A DNA stretch of 51,464 bases from Polynucleobacter meluiroseus (GCA_945901245.1 CAMDKY010000010.1:1-51464); one strand, 5' to 3'. Positions 8,169-23,049 are shown, counted from the stretch's first letter. Translations and numbers: made by a program. The notes: generated by a model from the sequence alone, not told the origin.

Positions 8169-11100
8169 ATGTCTTTTTTTCGTTGTTTGCCCGGGGCTGA
8201 TGCCCTTTCAGCCTTCCGCCAGCAGCGGCTTTTAGCCTCGCTAGCAGAACAGGGCATTCTACTTAGGGCGATTCAGGCACAGTACCTTCATTTCGTCTGG
8301 TCAGAGACCGAACTGGATGATGCCCAGCTCTTGGTTTTGGAGGGTCTGCTTACGTATGGCGAGCCCTTTACCTTAGCCGAGCCAAAAGCAGGGTGGCTAG
8401 CTAGCCTAGGTCAATCACCGCAACCGTCCCAGGCTATTGCCATTCCCCGTTTCGGTACGGTATCGCCCTGGGCGAGTAAGGCGACTGATATTGCACACCA
8501 GTGTGGTCTGCCACTACTGCGTATTGAGCGCGGAATTCAATACACCTGGGTTGCTCAAAGCAAATTAAGTACACAACAGCAGCAGTCGGTATTGGCGGCC
8601 TTGCATGACCGCATGACCGAAACCCTAGTTGACTCGGTTGATGCCGTTACGCCGCTCTACCAAAGCCTAGAGGACCGTCCGCTCGTTCGTATACCCCTTA
8701 TGGCTGAGGGCGAGGCTGCCTTAAAAAAGGCCAATCTCGAATTCGGGCTGGCCTTATCGGAAGATGAGATTACGTACCTGGCCGAAAACTTTCAACGCCT
8801 GGGCCGAAACCCAAGTGATGTTGAACTCATTATGTTTGCGCAAGCCAATAGCGAACATTGCCGGCACAAAATCTTTAATGCTTCGTGGACCATTGATGGC
8901 CAGCAGCAAGATATGTCCTTATTTGGCATGATTCGCAATACCCATCGTTTGCAGCCCAAAGGGACGATCGTTGCGTACTCCGATAACTCAGCCGTCATGG
9001 AGGGGTGTGTAGCACAAACTTGGGTGCCACAGGGACCTGATCAGCATTACCAAAAAGAGCAGCGCCTAACGCACACCTTAATGAAGGTCGAGACGCACAA
9101 TCACCCCACTGCAATCGCTCCATTTCCTGGCGCTTCTACCGGTGCTGGCGGTGAACTTCGCGATGAGGGCGCAACCGGTATTGGTGGCAGACCCAAGGCA
9201 GGCCTGACTGGCTTTTCAGTATCGAATTTGAACATTCCCACTATGAACTTGCCGTGGGAGGTGCCACAGTACGGTAAGCCAGAACGCATTGCCTCACCAC
9301 TGCAGATCATGATCGAAGGGCCGCTTGGTGGCGCTGCCTTTAATAATGAATTCGGTCGACCGATTCTGGGTGGCTATTTCCGGGTCTATGAGCAAACCAT
9401 CAACGGCGTGCGTCACGGCTATCACAAGCCCATCATGATTGCTGGCGGTATTGGCAACATCGATGCCATTCATACGGCTAAAAAAGAAATCAAAGCAGGT
9501 CACTTATTAGTTCAATTGGGTGGGCCTGGTATGCGCATTGGCATGGGTGGCGGAACTGCCAGTTCCATGGCAACGGGTACTAACGCAGCCGATTTAGATT
9601 TCAATTCCGTGCAGCGTGGCAATCCAGAGATTGAGCGCCGGGCACAGGAAGTCATTAATGCTTGCCGTGCCATGGGCGCCGCTAATCCGATTGTATCGAT
9701 ACACGATGTCGGCGCGGGCGGCCTATCGAATGCCTTTCCTGAGCTGGCCGATGGCGCTGGACTTGGGGCTGACTTTAAGCTGCGTAACATCATGCTGGAA
9801 GAAAGTGGTATGAGTCCAGCTGAAATTTGGTGTAACGAATCGCAAGAACGTTATGTGCTAGCCATCGATACCGCTGATTTGGATTTACTTAAGGCACTAT
9901 GCGAGCGCGAGCGTTGCCCCATCTCGGTAGTGGGTCACGCCACCCTCGAGCGCCAGTTACGACTCGCCGATAGCAAGGCAGAGCCTGATTCAGATACAGC
10001 GTTTCCGATTGATATGCCGATGGAGGTATTGCTCGGCAAGCCGCCCAAAATGCATCGCGATGTCACCCATATTGCACAACGTTTTGCAGAGCTCGACGTC
10101 ACGGACGCCAAGCTCGACGAATGCGTTGCCTGGGTTTTACAGCAACCGACCGTAGCCAGTAAGTTATTTTTAATCACCATCGGTGATCGGACGGTGGGCG
10201 GCCTCAATGCACGTGACCAACTGGTTGGTCCATGGCAGGTTCCCGTTGCCGATTGCGCCGTTACAATGATGGATTATGTGGGTTGCCGCGGCGAAGCCAT
10301 GTCGATGGGTGAGCGTACCCCAATTGCTGTGATCGATGCCCCTGCAGCAGCGCGTATGGCAGTGGGTGAAGCCATTACCAATCTATTGGCTGCTGATATT
10401 AGTGGACTGGATACGGTGAAGTTATCGGCAAACTGGATGGCGGCCTGCGGTAAGCCAGGCGAAGATGCCAAACTCTTTGACTCCGTGAAGGCAGTCGGTA
10501 TGGAACTCTGTCCTGCATTAGGTATATCCATTCCAGTCGGCAAGGACTCTTTATCCATGGCTTCCGAGTGGCAAGAGGGCAGTAATACAAAGAAAGTGAT
10601 CTCGCCCGTTTCCTTGGTGATCTCGGCATTTGCGCAGGTTACCGATGTACGCAAAACCAGCACTCCCTTATTGCAACTCCGTGATGCTGGGCAGCCTTTA
10701 GATAGCGAACTGATTTTGATTGATTTGGGCCGTGGTAAGAACCGCATGGCTGGTAGCATATTGGGTCAGGTTTTAAATCAATCTGGCAAAACTGCTCCAA
10801 ATTTAGATGATCCAAGTGATTTGAAAGCCCTTGCAAGCGCAATCATCGAATTGCGCGCTGCCGGTTATCTCTTGGCATACCACGACCGTTCAGATGGCGG
10901 TCTCCTTGCGACCATTGCTGAGATGGCTTTTGCATCCCACTGCGGTATTTCCATTAATGTGGATATGATCGCGGTCGATTTAGATCAAGAGCCCGATTAT
11001 GGCGATGCTAAAAATTGGTCGCAGCAAGTCTCTGGTCGCCGCCATGAACAAACCATGCGAGCCCTCTTCAATGAGGAGTTGGGTGCCGTCATTCAGGTAC

Positions 11101-12206
11101 GCCGCACCGATCGCGATGCAGTATTTGCACTATTACGTAAAGTTGGATTGAGTGCCTGCAGTCATGTGATTGGTAAACCCAATACCAACGGTCGCATTGA
11201 GATTTGGCGCGATGCCAAAAATATTTATGCCGAGCCACGTGAACTACTACACAAAGTATGGCAAAGCACCAGCTGGCAGATTGCCCGCTTGCGCGATAAC
11301 CCATCCTGCGCAGATAGTGAGTATGGGCTACTGGATGACAAGGAAGATCCCGGTCTTTCGCCTCTATTGACATTTGATGTGAGCGATGATGTTTCTGCGC
11401 CCTTCATCAACTCAGGTACTCGGCCCAAAATGGCGATTTTGCGCGAGCAGGGCGTGAACTCCCATGTGGAAATGGCCTACGCCATGGATTGGGCGGGCTT
11501 TGATTCATATGACGTGCATATGTCGGATTTGATTTCCGGGAGAGCGAGCTTATCCAACTTCCGCGGTCTGGTTGCTTGTGGCGGATTTAGTTACGGTGAC
11601 GTGCTCGGTGCCGGTGAGGGCTGGGCAAAAACCATTTTATTTAACGCGCAATTACGCGATCAGTTTTCCAGCTTTTTTGATCGTTCAGATAGCTTTGCTT
11701 TAGGTGTATGCAATGGTTGCCAGATGATGAGTAACCTGGCTGGGATCATTCCAGGAGCCGATGCCTGGCCTAAGTTCACCCGCAATCAATCAGAGCAGTA
11801 TGAAGCGCGTCTCGTAATGGCAGAGGTGCTTAAGTCCCCATCCATTCTGCTCCAAGGCATGGAGGGGAGCCAGATTCCGATTGCGATTGCGCATGGTGAA
11901 GGCTTTGCCAACTTTGGTCAACAGGGTAATTTAGCCAAATTGCAAAGTGCAGGTCTAACCGCACTGCGTTTTGTGGATCACCGCGGTAATCCAACCGAGA
12001 CCTACCCGATGAATCCCAATGGCTCCCCAGGCGGTCTGACCGGCGTTACCACGGCCGATGGCCGCTTTACTGTGATGATGCCGCATCCGGAACGGGTCTT
12101 TCGTACGGCCCAGATGAGCTGGGTACCAAGCGAATGGCAACAAACCTCCGATGGCGCTAGCCCATGGATGCGTTTATTCCGTAATGCCCGCCGCTGGGTG
12201 GGGTAA
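8169..12206 (+). CDS. purL: Phosphoribosylformylglycinamidine synthase
   Basis: Fourth step of purine synthesis: converts FGAR plus glutamine and ATP to FGAM. This is the large single-chain form (1345 residues) typical of proteobacteria. The N-terminal PurS-like domain is followed by two AIRS-type halves ([11 protein letters not shown] and THNHPTAI in the first ATP site, and GKDSLSMAS in the second half) and a C-terminal class I glutamine amidotransferase with nucleophile Cys in [11 protein letters not shown] and a catalytic His in MPHPERVFR. The N-terminus aligns with E. coli PurL ([10 protein letters not shown]), supporting the ATG at 8169. There is no Shine-Dalgarno, and a TATAAT is very close upstream. 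Confidence 0.98.
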   Translation: MSFFRCLPGADALSAFRQQRLLASLAEQGILLRAIQAQYLHFVWSETELDDAQLLVLEGLLTYGEPFTLAEPKAGWLASLGQSPQPSQAIAIPRFGTVSPWASKATDIAHQCGLPLLRIERGIQYTWVAQSKLSTQQQQSVLAALHDRMTETLVDSVDAVTPLYQSLEDRPLVRIPLMAEGEAALKKANLEFGLALSEDEITYLAENFQRLGRNPSDVELIMFAQANSEHCRHKIFNASWTIDGQQQDMSLFGMIRNTHRLQPKGTIVAYSDNSAVMEGCVAQTWVPQGPDQHYQKEQRLTHTLMKVETHNHPTAIAPFPGASTGAGGELRDEGATGIGGRPKAGLTGFSVSNLNIPTMNLPWEVPQYGKPERIASPLQIMIEGPLGGAAFNNEFGRPILGGYFRVYEQTINGVRHGYHKPIMIAGGIGNIDAIHTAKKEIKAGHLLVQLGGPGMRIGMGGGTASSMATGTNAADLDFNSVQRGNPEIERRAQEVINACRAMGAANPIVSIHDVGAGGLSNAFPELADGAGLGADFKLRNIMLEESGMSPAEIWCNESQERYVLAIDTADLDLLKALCERERCPISVVGHATLERQLRLADSKAEPDSDTAFPIDMPMEVLLGKPPKMHRDVTHIAQRFAELDVTDAKLDECVAWVLQQPTVASKLFLITIGDRTVGGLNARDQLVGPWQVPVADCAVTMMDYVGCRGEAMSMGERTPIAVIDAPAAARMAVGEAITNLLAADISGLDTVKLSANWMAACGKPGEDAKLFDSVKAVGMELCPALGISIPVGKDSLSMASEWQEGSNTKKVISPVSLVISAFAQVTDVRKTSTPLLQLRDAGQPLDSELILIDLGRGKNRMAGSILGQVLNQSGKTAPNLDDPSDLKALASAIIELRAAGYLLAYHDRSDGGLLATIAEMAFASHCGISINVDMIAVDLDQEPDYGDAKNWSQQVSGRRHEQTMRALFNEELGAVIQVRRTDRDAVFALLRKVGLSACSHVIGKPNTNGRIEIWRDAKNIYAEPRELLHKVWQSTSWQIARLRDNPSCADSEYGLLDDKEDPGLSPLLTFDVSDDVSAPFINSGTRPKMAILREQGVNSHVEMAYAMDWAGFDSYDVHMSDLISGRASLSNFRGLVACGGFSYGDVLGAGEGWAKTILFNAQLRDQFSSFFDRSDSFALGVCNGCQMMSNLAGIIPGADAWPKFTRNQSEQYEARLVMAEVLKSPSILLQGMEGSQIPIAIAHGEGFANFGQQGNLAKLQSAGLTALRFVDHRGNPTETYPMNPNGSPGGLTGVTTADGRFTVMMPHPERVFRTAQMSWVPSEWQQTSDGASPWMRLFRNARRWVG

Positions 12207-12222
12207 GTAAGGTGCCGATCCC

Positions 12223-12984
12223 ATGCTGATGGAGCCGGTGACCTTTTCTGAATTGGGTGGCATTCGCTATTTGCATTTCGGTACGGAGTTAATTCAAGGA
12301 GCAATGCGTCTGCGCGACCCTAATGAAATCTACCTCGAATACAACCAGCAGATGATGGCTTGGCTTTTATTTCTAGAGACCAAGCCCGGAATGCGGGTTG
12401 CCCAGCTGGGCCTAGGTACTGGCGCTTTGACTAAGTTCACTCACCTGCATTGCCCCGCAGTCAAAACTACGGTAGTGGAAATAAACCCGGCAGTCATTAT
12501 TGCGGCGCGCAGTATGTTTTTTTCGCCTGACGATGATCGAAGATTGCAGACCCTGCAGATCGATGCCCATGCATTTGTGCATGATGATCAATTTCACAAT
12601 CAGTTCGATGCGCTGCAAGTTGATTTATATGATGCCATTTGCGATGGCCCCTCGGTGAGTTCTCTGGATTTTTATAGCGGCTGCTATGAATTGCTTAAGT
12701 CACCTGGAATTCTGACGGTCAATTTGTTTTCTCGGCACAAAAGCTTTGATATCAATCTCAGCAATATCTGTGAAGCCTTCCATAATCGCGTCTTACTATT
12801 TCCAGAATCCCACAATTGCAATGTGGTGGCTATGGCATTTAAGGGACCCCTTTTACAAGCAGAGTGGTCTGATGTGGTCAAGCGTGCCAAGCTAATTCAA
12901 GCGAAGACGGGCTTAGCAACCGCATCGTGGGCTACTGGTTTACGTCACGCCAATGCGAGGCAAGAAAATGCCCTGTGTATTTAA
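12223..12984 (+). CDS. Spermidine-synthase-fold protein (probable class I methyltransferase-like)
   Basis: A 253-residue Rossmann-fold protein of the spermine/spermidine synthase superfamily. The nucleotide-binding loop is QLGLGTGALTKF (about residue 65), followed by an acidic VVEINP strand end that would bind the ribose of SAM or decarboxylated SAM. The catalytic aspartates of true SpeE, in a DSxDP-type motif, are not obvious; VDLYDAICDGPS stands at that place. I would therefore not call it spermidine synthase. AAGGTG precedes the ATG by about eight bases. It follows purL by 16 bases and probably shares its transcript; a strong terminator follows. Confidence 0.75.
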   Translation: MLMEPVTFSELGGIRYLHFGTELIQGAMRLRDPNEIYLEYNQQMMAWLLFLETKPGMRVAQLGLGTGALTKFTHLHCPAVKTTVVEINPAVIIAARSMFFSPDDDRRLQTLQIDAHAFVHDDQFHNQFDALQVDLYDAICDGPSVSSLDFYSGCYELLKSPGILTVNLFSRHKSFDINLSNICEAFHNRVLLFPESHNCNVVAMAFKGPLLQAEWSDVVKRAKLIQAKTGLATASWATGLRHANARQENALCI

Positions 12985-13016
12985 AGTGTGATGCGATTAA
13001 TTGTCTTGAGCAAATG

Positions 13017-13043
13017 AATAAGGGGATCACTGGTCCCCTTATT
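13017..13043. terminator. Bidirectional terminator between the spermidine-synthase-like gene and acnB
   Basis: A 10-bp stem (13017-13026 with 13034-13043, core AAGGGGA/TCCCCTT) closes a 7-base loop TCACTGG. A-rich and T-rich flanks allow it to work on both strands, and it lies between two convergent genes. Confidence 0.75.
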
Positions 13044-13071
13044 TCATAGCAATGATTGCTGATTGCCTTAC

Positions 13072-15657
13072 TTAAACTGTGACGGTATCCGCAACATCAC
13101 TAAACGACTTGATCTTGTCAAAGTTCATGTAGCGATAAACCTCATCCGCCTTCGCGTTGAGCGAGCCTAATTGATCCAAGTACTCCTGCATTGTTGGAAT
13201 GCGGCCCAAGAGCGCTGCTACGGCAGAGAGTTCAGCTGAGGCCAAGAAGACATTGGTATCAATACCCAATCGATTAGGGAAGTTGCGAGTCGAGGTCGAA
13301 ACCGCCGTGGCCCCTTTGCGCATCGATGCTTGATTACCCATGCATAGGGAGCATCCAGGGGCTTCCATGCGGGCGCCCGTGCGGCCCAGAATACCGTAGT
13401 AACCTTCTTCGGTCAGAACCATCGCATCCATTTTGGTTGGAGGAGCAATCCAGAGGCGAGTTGGAATATCGGTTTTACCTTCGAGTACTTTTCCTGCAGC
13501 ACGGAAGTGGCCAATATTGGTCATGCAGGAGCCAATAAAGACCTCATCAATCTTGGTTCCCGATACCTCAGAAAGGAACTTCACATCGTCTGGATCATTG
13601 GGGCAGGCGAGGATGGGTTCTTTGATTTCGTTAATGTCGATTTCAATAATCTCGGCATAGTCTGCATTGGCATCCGCTTTGAGTAATTGGGGATTGGCAA
13701 TCCAGGCTTCCATGGCTTTAATGCGGCGACCTAACGTGCGAGCATCCTCATAGCCATTAGCAATCATCCATTTCATCAGGGTGATATTGGAGCGCATGTA
13801 CTCAATAATCGGTTCTTTATTTAAGTGCACCGTACAGCCGCCAGCAGAACGTTCGGCAGAGGCATCGGACAATTCAAAGGCTTGTTCTACTTTGAGCTCA
13901 GGCAAGCCTTCGATCTCCAAAATACGGCCGGAGAAAATATTCTTCTTGCCTTGCTTTTCTACTGTGAGCAGGCCGCGCTTTATGGCATATAGCGGGATGG
14001 CGTTGACTAAGTCACGCAGCGTGATGCCAGGCTGCATGTTTCCTTTGAAGCGAATCAATACCGACTCCGGCATATCGAGAGGCATGACTCCAGTAGCGGC
14101 AGCAAATGCCACTAAACCAGATCCGGCTGGGAATGAAATGCCAATTGGGAAGCGGGTATGGCTATCGCCACCCGTGCCGCAGGTATCGGGCAAGAGCAGT
14201 CGATTGAGCCAGCTGTGAATCACGCCATCACCGGGACGCAAAGCAACGCCACCACGGTTGGTCATGAAGGAAGGCAACTCGTGGTGGGTGCGGATATCGA
14301 CTGGCTTGGGGTATGCCGATGTATGGCAGAAGGACTGCATCATCAGGTCGGTTGAAAAGCCGAGACATGCCAAGTCCTTGAGTTCATCGCGGGTCATTGG
14401 GCCGGTCGTATCTTGCGAGCCCACGGTAGTCATGTGGGGTTCGCAATAAGTGCCAGGGCGAACACCTTGACCCTCTGGCAGTCCGCAAGCGCGACCCACC
14501 ATTTTTTGCGCCAAGCTAAAGCCTTTTTTATTGTCGGGCGGGCTAATCGGCAAGCGGAACTCGGTCGAGGCCGCTAAACCCAGTGCGGCACGCGCCTTCG
14601 CAGTCAGGCCACGTCCAATGATCAGCGGAATACGGCCACCAGCGCGCACTTCATCCAAAATCACAGGGGATTTGAGCGAGAACTCAGCAATGACTTGGCC
14701 ATTTTTCAGGGCCTTGCCTTCGTAGGGGCGCAGCTCAATTACGACACCCATATTCATTTGGCTAACGTCGAGCTCGATTGGTAATGCGCCGGCGTCTTCC
14801 ATGGTGTTAAAGAAGATCGGAGCAATCTTGGTACCAAGGCAAACGCCGCCAAAGCGTTTATTGGGTACAAAAGGAATATCTTGGCCAGTCCACCAGAGCA
14901 CCGAGTTAGTCGCCGATTTACGGGATGAGCCAGTGCCAACCACATCACCTACATAAGCAATTTGGTGACCTTTTTTCTGCAGCGATTCAATTTGCTTCAT
15001 GGGGCCTCGAACACCAGTCTCATCTGGCTCGATGCCAGTGCGGGGGTTTTTTAGCATCACAGTGGCATGCAATGGAATATCCGGGCGGCTCCAAGCATCA
15101 GGGGCAGGAGACAGATCGTCGGTATTGGTCTCGCCAGTAACCTTGAATACGGTTAAGGTCATACTCTCTGGAACAGCAGGACGGCTTGTGAACCATTCTG
15201 CATCCGCCCAGCTCTGCATTACTCCCTTTGCGTGGGCGTTACCTTTTTCTGCCATCTCTTGCACATCATGGAAGTAATCAAACATCAAGAGGGTCTTTTT
15301 GAGAGCTTCAGCCGCCGCTGCTGCGCACTCTGCATCTGCCAGCAATTCCACTAGGGGAGCAATGTTGTAGCCGCCCAGCATGGTGCCGAGCAACTCGGTG
15401 GCCTTAATGCGTGAAATGAGGGGAGACTTATCAGTTCCTTTGGCAACTGCAGCCAAAAACTCGGCCTTAACTTTAGCGGCCTCATCAACGCCAGCAGGAA
15501 CGCGGTAGGTAATTAAGTCAACCAGCTCAGCCTCTTTGCCTTTCGGTGGGTTTTTTAGTAAACCAACCAGTTCAGCAGTTTGATCTTTGGTTAAAGGCAG
15601 GGCGGGGATACCGAGTGTTGCGCGTTCTGCAGCAAGGGCGTTGTAAGCTTCTAACAT
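13072..15657 (-). CDS. acnB: Aconitate hydratase B (possibly also 2-methylisocitrate dehydratase)
   Basis: TCA-cycle enzyme that isomerises citrate to isocitrate using a 4Fe-4S cluster; AcnB also acts in the methylcitrate cycle in many bacteria. The N-terminal HEAT-like domain (about 1-160), the swivel domain and the catalytic domain are in AcnB order. Cluster-ligand cysteine regions [10 protein letters not shown] and CSLCMGNQA are visible, as is the [13 protein letters not shown] segment. I place the start at 15657 ([12 protein letters not shown], like E. coli MLEEYRKHVAER), behind AGGA at six bases. An upstream in-frame ATG at 15702 would add 15 unsupported residues. The product of 861 aa compares with 865 in E. 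coli. Confidence 0.97.
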   Translation of the reverse strand: MLEAYNALAAERATLGIPALPLTKDQTAELVGLLKNPPKGKEAELVDLITYRVPAGVDEAAKVKAEFLAAVAKGTDKSPLISRIKATELLGTMLGGYNIAPLVELLADAECAAAAAEALKKTLLMFDYFHDVQEMAEKGNAHAKGVMQSWADAEWFTSRPAVPESMTLTVFKVTGETNTDDLSPAPDAWSRPDIPLHATVMLKNPRTGIEPDETGVRGPMKQIESLQKKGHQIAYVGDVVGTGSSRKSATNSVLWWTGQDIPFVPNKRFGGVCLGTKIAPIFFNTMEDAGALPIELDVSQMNMGVVIELRPYEGKALKNGQVIAEFSLKSPVILDEVRAGGRIPLIIGRGLTAKARAALGLAASTEFRLPISPPDNKKGFSLAQKMVGRACGLPEGQGVRPGTYCEPHMTTVGSQDTTGPMTRDELKDLACLGFSTDLMMQSFCHTSAYPKPVDIRTHHELPSFMTNRGGVALRPGDGVIHSWLNRLLLPDTCGTGGDSHTRFPIGISFPAGSGLVAFAAATGVMPLDMPESVLIRFKGNMQPGITLRDLVNAIPLYAIKRGLLTVEKQGKKNIFSGRILEIEGLPELKVEQAFELSDASAERSAGGCTVHLNKEPIIEYMRSNITLMKWMIANGYEDARTLGRRIKAMEAWIANPQLLKADANADYAEIIEIDINEIKEPILACPNDPDDVKFLSEVSGTKIDEVFIGSCMTNIGHFRAAGKVLEGKTDIPTRLWIAPPTKMDAMVLTEEGYYGILGRTGARMEAPGCSLCMGNQASMRKGATAVSTSTRNFPNRLGIDTNVFLASAELSAVAALLGRIPTMQEYLDQLGSLNAKADEVYRYMNFDKIKSFSDVADTVTV

Positions 15658-15716
15658 CGCGTTTCCTATGAATAAGGGGTTATCAATTGAATGGCGAAGC
15701 AAGGAAAGTCAAGGAC

Positions 15717-15730
15717 TTGACCTCGATCAA
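15717..15730 (-). promoter_or_regulatory. FNR-like box upstream of acnB
   Basis: On the minus strand TTGATCGAGGTCAA matches the FNR/CRP-Fnr consensus TTGATNNNNATCAA at nine of ten defined positions. It lies just downstream of a possible -10 (TACAAT at 15740-15735), close to the expected transcription start, and about 60 bases before the acnB ATG. Such a position would suit repression under low oxygen. The corresponding -35 is weak. Confidence 0.4.
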
Positions 15731-15826
15731 GCCTATTGTAATGTTTTGATCGGATGCTGGACATCAAAATTTGTAAAAAATGCTATTAAACATAGCTTAA
15801 CAGGGTCAATTTATGGCTGAATTCAT

Positions 15827-16015
15827 CTAAATTGTGTGCTCAACCTTGAGGGCCCAAACCAAGGAAATTACCCAGCCAATCAATGTCCAGCCTAAAAATA
15901 GGTTGAGGGCAAAAATAGCGCCCGTATTGACACGCTTCTTATAAAACGCGATGGCAAAGGGCAAAAAATAAAATAGGGAGAGGATGGTAATGAAAGCTGC
16001 AAATAAAAAACGCAT
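15827..16015 (-). CDS. Small membrane protein of the superinfection-immunity (Imm) family
   Basis: A 62-residue protein with two hydrophobic segments (about residues 3-24 and 31-56) separated by a short basic loop YKKRVN. The core LFLGWTLIGWVISLVWAL matches the Imm-like superinfection immunity family (named after phage T4 Imm), which is also widespread in non-phage bacterial chromosomes. There is no prophage gene nearby, so a phage-exclusion function cannot be assumed. It stands alone between acnB and pyrG, divergent from pyrG. Confidence 0.75.
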   Translation of the reverse strand: MRFLFAAFITILSLFYFLPFAIAFYKKRVNTGAIFALNLFLGWTLIGWVISLVWALKVEHTI

Positions 16016-16089
16016 TTTGACTTCCTCTAGGCCCTATTAGGGCAAATGGGGGGTTATGAATAAAATGGGAGTTTACTGCCTGCGTAAAT

Positions 16090-16119
16090 TTGGAATTCTT
16101 GTAAAGGTATCGTTATAAT
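16090..16119 (+). promoter_or_regulatory. Promoter of the pyrG-kdsA-eno-ftsB operon
   Basis: TTGGAA (16090-16095), an 18-base spacer and a perfect TATAAT (16114-16119) lie 27 bases upstream of the pyrG ATG. Confidence 0.65.
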
Positions 16120-16122
16120 TAG

Positions 16123-19953
<3,831 letters not shown>

Positions 19954-19972
19954 AAACGCGCGCTCAATTGTC

Positions 19973-20305
19973 ATGCGGCTGATTATTTATTCCATGTTTG
20001 CCCTGCTGATAGCGATTCAGTATCCGCTTTGGCTAGGCAAAGGCGGCTGGTTTAAGGTGTATGAAATGGAGCGGCAACTCAAAGACCAAAAGGAGCTGAA
20101 TCAAGCATTGGCCTTACGCAATACTAAATTGGCCGGTGATGTGGCTGACTTGAAGACAGGTACTCGGGCCATTGAAGAGCGTGCACGCACTGAGCACGGC
20201 ATGATTAAACAAGGCGAATACTTCATTCAGATATTACCAAGCGACAAGTCAGTAGCCGAGGTAAAGCAGGATGCGCAAGCGAAAGAGGCACAAAAGCCGC
20301 AGTAA
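19973..20305 (+). CDS. ftsB: Cell division protein FtsB
   Basis: A 110-residue bitopic membrane protein of the divisome; FtsB pairs with FtsL and FtsQ at the septum. One membrane segment (about residues 3-21) is followed by a coiled coil (about 29-70) with heptad character and a short acidic and lysine-rich tail. The location directly after eno is conserved for ftsB in many gamma- and betaproteobacteria. The ispD gene that follows ftsB in E. coli is absent here; a convergent hslO follows. Confidence 0.9.
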   Translation: MRLIIYSMFALLIAIQYPLWLGKGGWFKVYEMERQLKDQKELNQALALRNTKLAGDVADLKTGTRAIEERARTEHGMIKQGEYFIQILPSDKSVAEVKQDAQAKEAQKPQ

Positions 20306-20324
20306 GTAGCCCTTGGTGTTCTGC

Positions 20325-21290
20325 TTAATGCCCTCCGGATGGCGGCCGCGTCGCATCCGTTAGTAAGTCTGTTTTAAATACCTGTATGCAATCCACTGCA
20401 TCAAATCGGTAGCTTTTGCCGCAAAACTCACATCCAGTTTCAACTGCGCCTTGTTCGGCAAGGATGCTATTCACTTCCTCTTCCCCTAGCATGCGCAAAA
20501 CATCGGCAACCTTGAGGCGTGAACAGCGGCAGGCGAATTGGACTGGCCGTGTTGGAAAGGTCCGTACCCCAGCTTCGCTGGATTCATTTAAAAAGAGTCT
20601 GCGCAATGTAGTCTCGGGGCTGAGCTCTAGTAACTCATCCGTAGTAATCGTCTCGCCCAGCGCCTGAATGCGACTCCAGCCTTCGGCTGCCGTTTGTGGA
20701 TCAAGGTGCACATGACCCCCTGAATTCGGTAGACGCTGCAATAGTAAGCCGCCAGCTACCTGTTCGTTGGAGGCCAGCCAAATACGGGTCTCCAATTGTT
20801 CTGAGTGGCGCATATAGAGCATGATGGCTTCTGCTGCATTTTGTACGGGCACAGCAATGCCATTGTGATCTTGCTCCAGACCAACTATGCCCTGATAGGG
20901 CGGCTGTCCAGGCTGCCGTTCAGTCGGATCCAAGGTAATCACCAGACGCCCAGTGTTAGCGGCATCTAGTAAATCAGCTAGCGTGGCTTTGGGATCAATT
21001 TCAGTAGGCTCTACGGATAGCTTGACCGTTGCACGCATGGTCAGGTTCGAGCTGCATTCCACCACCAAGAGGGAGACCGGGCCTTTGCTTTGCGCTTGGA
21101 TAATCAAGGTGCCGTCAAATTTGAGGCTAGCACTCAGTAAAGTTGCAGCCGCAACAAAATCACCCAAAATCTGCCGAATAATAGGGGGGTCATTGCGCCG
21201 GGCTATGACCGATTGCCACGCCGTACTGATCGATACAATTTCGCCGCGGACAGGAGCTCCATCGCATACAAAAACAAGTAATTCATTCAT
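20325..21290 (-). CDS. hslO: Redox-regulated molecular chaperone Hsp33
   Basis: Holdase activated by oxidation and unfolding; it protects cytoplasmic proteins during hypochlorite or peroxide stress. The C-terminal redox switch contains the zinc-binding cysteines as CRC followed about 33 residues later by CEFC (about residues 252-287). The N-terminal globular domain has the family's SVLVVEC-like strands. Length 321 is slightly longer than E. coli's 292. Divergent from gltX with 56 bases between starts; convergent with ftsB. Confidence 0.95.
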   Translation of the reverse strand: MNELLVFVCDGAPVRGEIVSISTAWQSVIARRNDPPIIRQILGDFVAAATLLSASLKFDGTLIIQAQSKGPVSLLVVECSSNLTMRATVKLSVEPTEIDPKATLADLLDAANTGRLVITLDPTERQPGQPPYQGIVGLEQDHNGIAVPVQNAAEAIMLYMRHSEQLETRIWLASNEQVAGGLLLQRLPNSGGHVHLDPQTAAEGWSRIQALGETITTDELLELSPETTLRRLFLNESSEAGVRTFPTRPVQFACRCSRLKVADVLRMLGEEEVNSILAEQGAVETGCEFCGKSYRFDAVDCIQVFKTDLLTDATRPPSGGH

Positions 21291-21310
21291 GGGCCAAAGT
21301 ATCCTTGGTT

Positions 21311-21339
21311 TTGCCTTGATTTGCTTGACCTGAGATAAT
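21311..21339 (+). promoter_or_regulatory. Promoter of gltX, possibly producing leaderless mRNA
   Basis: TTGCCT (21311-21316), a 17-base spacer and GATAAT (21334-21339). The ATG of gltX begins eight bases after the -10, so the expected transcript start coincides with the start codon. No Shine-Dalgarno is present. Confidence 0.5.
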
Positions 21340-21346
21340 ACTGTTT

Positions 21347-22762
21347 ATGTCTATACGTACCCGATTTGCTCCCAGCCCAACTGGTTTTATCCACCTTGGC
21401 AATCTTCGCAGCGCCCTATATCCTTGGGCCTTTGCACGCCACCATGGTGGTGACTTTATTCTCCGCATTGAAGATACTGATCTTGAGCGTTCATCTCAAG
21501 AGGCAGTAGACGTGATCATCGACGGCATGGCTTGGCTCGGTCTTGATATCGACGAGGGCCCCGTCTATCAGATGCAGCACATGGATCGCTACCGTGAAGT
21601 GATTGCACAGATGCTGAAATCCGGCCTTGCATACTCTTGTTATATGAGCGAGGCCGAACTCAATGCCTTGCGCGATCAGCAAATGACCAATAAGGAAAAG
21701 CCACGCTATAACGGTTTATGGCGACCGGAGCCCGGGAAAATATTACCGCCGGTTCCAGAGGGCGTATTGCCGGTCATTCGTTTTAAAAATCCAATCGGCG
21801 GATCGGTCATTTGGCAAGATGCCGTCAAAGGCCAAATCGAAATCAGCAATGACGAACTCGATGATCTAGTGATTGCAAGGCCCGATGGCACGCCAACCTA
21901 TAACTTTTGCGTGGTCGTCGATGACATCGACATGCAAATTACCCATGTGATCCGGGGTGACGATCATGTCAATAACACCCCAAGGCAAATTAATATCATG
22001 CGCGCCTTATGCGGAACGCCACCCATTTATGCGCATCTACCCACCGTTCTCAACGAAGAAGGCGAGAAGATGAGCAAACGCAATGGCGCGATGAGCGTAC
22101 GCGATTACCAGCGCGAAGGCTATTTGCCCGAAGCCATTCTGAATTATCTAGCGCGCCTCGGCTGGGCGCACGGCGATGCCGAAGTCTTCACCCGTGATCA
22201 GTTTGTGGGCTGGTTTGATTTAGACCATTTGGGGCGCTCGCCAGCCCAGCACAACCCTGAAAAGTTGCTCTGGCTAAACCATCACTATATTCAGCATAGC
22301 GATCCAGCTAAATTAGCAGAACGGGTCAAACCATTTGCGCTTGAGCGCGGAATAGTCATTCCGGAAGCAGGGCAGGGTCCTGACTTTGTTCAGGTAGTGG
22401 GGCTGCTGAAAGACCGCGCTAATACCTTACTGGAAATTGCCGATGGCGCTAAGCTGTTTTACATGCCCGCACCCGCGTTTTCGCAGCAAGAAATCGATGC
22501 CAATATTCCCGCGAATATACGTCCAGCATTAGCCGATCTGATTACGGCATTTGAGGCGAGTGATGGTAGTAAAGAGGGGTATTCAGCAGCCTTCAAGGCG
22601 GTCTTAGCGCAGCATCAACTCAAGATGCCAGCCTTGGCTATGCCGGTTCGCTACGCCTTGTTTGCCACCACCCAAACCCCAGCAATCGATGCCGTCTTGG
22701 TTATCCTGGGTAAGGCCGAAACTGTGCAGCGCCTACGGAGAGTACTTGCTGCCGAAAATTAG
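21347..22762 (+). CDS. gltX: Glutamate--tRNA ligase
   Basis: Class I aminoacyl-tRNA synthetase that charges tRNA-Glu. The ATP-binding motif is [13 protein letters not shown] (HIGH-type), and the second signature is [10 protein letters not shown]. The C-terminal helical anticodon-binding domain fills about residues 325-471. Length 471 matches the bacterial enzyme. Downstream, within 200 bases, lies tRNA-Glu itself in a three-tRNA cluster. The ATG lacks a Shine-Dalgarno and follows a -10 element closely. Confidence 0.98.
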   Translation: MSIRTRFAPSPTGFIHLGNLRSALYPWAFARHHGGDFILRIEDTDLERSSQEAVDVIIDGMAWLGLDIDEGPVYQMQHMDRYREVIAQMLKSGLAYSCYMSEAELNALRDQQMTNKEKPRYNGLWRPEPGKILPPVPEGVLPVIRFKNPIGGSVIWQDAVKGQIEISNDELDDLVIARPDGTPTYNFCVVVDDIDMQITHVIRGDDHVNNTPRQINIMRALCGTPPIYAHLPTVLNEEGEKMSKRNGAMSVRDYQREGYLPEAILNYLARLGWAHGDAEVFTRDQFVGWFDLDHLGRSPAQHNPEKLLWLNHHYIQHSDPAKLAERVKPFALERGIVIPEAGQGPDFVQVVGLLKDRANTLLEIADGAKLFYMPAPAFSQQEIDANIPANIRPALADLITAFEASDGSKEGYSAAFKAVLAQHQLKMPALAMPVRYALFATTQTPAIDAVLVILGKAETVQRLRRVLAAEN

Positions 22763-22843
22763 GGCAAACAGGTAAAAATAGGCTAAAATCTCGGATTGTT
22801 TTAAATGTCTTGTGTTGCTGTAGCAGTATGAACGCGAGATTAT

Positions 22844-22919
<76 letters not shown>

Positions 22920-22959
22920 GCATTTAGAATGGCAGCACATGCAGTATTGGTAGTCCACG

Positions 22960-23035
22960 GTCCCCATCGTCTAGAGGCCTAGGACATCACCCTTTCACGG
23001 TGAGTACGGGGGTTCGAATCCCCCTGGGGACGCCA
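22960..23035 (+). tRNA. tRNA-Glu (anticodon UUC)
   Basis: A 76-nt cloverleaf with CCA encoded. Acceptor GTCCCCA pairs with TGGGGAC, anticodon stem TCACC/GGTGA encloses CTTTCAC with anticodon TTC at 22994-22996. It is the substrate of the GltX enzyme encoded just upstream. Confidence 0.96.
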
Positions 23036-23049
23036 GATTTTGTAGTATT

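Noticed and set aside
10274-10759. 161-codon open frame antisense to purL
   Set aside because: Lies wholly inside purL, has no recognisable domain and shadow-like composition.
13781-14218. 145-codon open frame antisense to acnB
   Set aside because: Entirely inside a conserved gene; low-complexity composition typical of a reverse-strand shadow.
22759-22789. Promoter for the tRNA-Ala-Glu-Asp cluster (TAAAAT at 22784)
   Set aside because: The -10 is fair but no good -35 stands at 16-18 bases; the cluster may be read from gltX.
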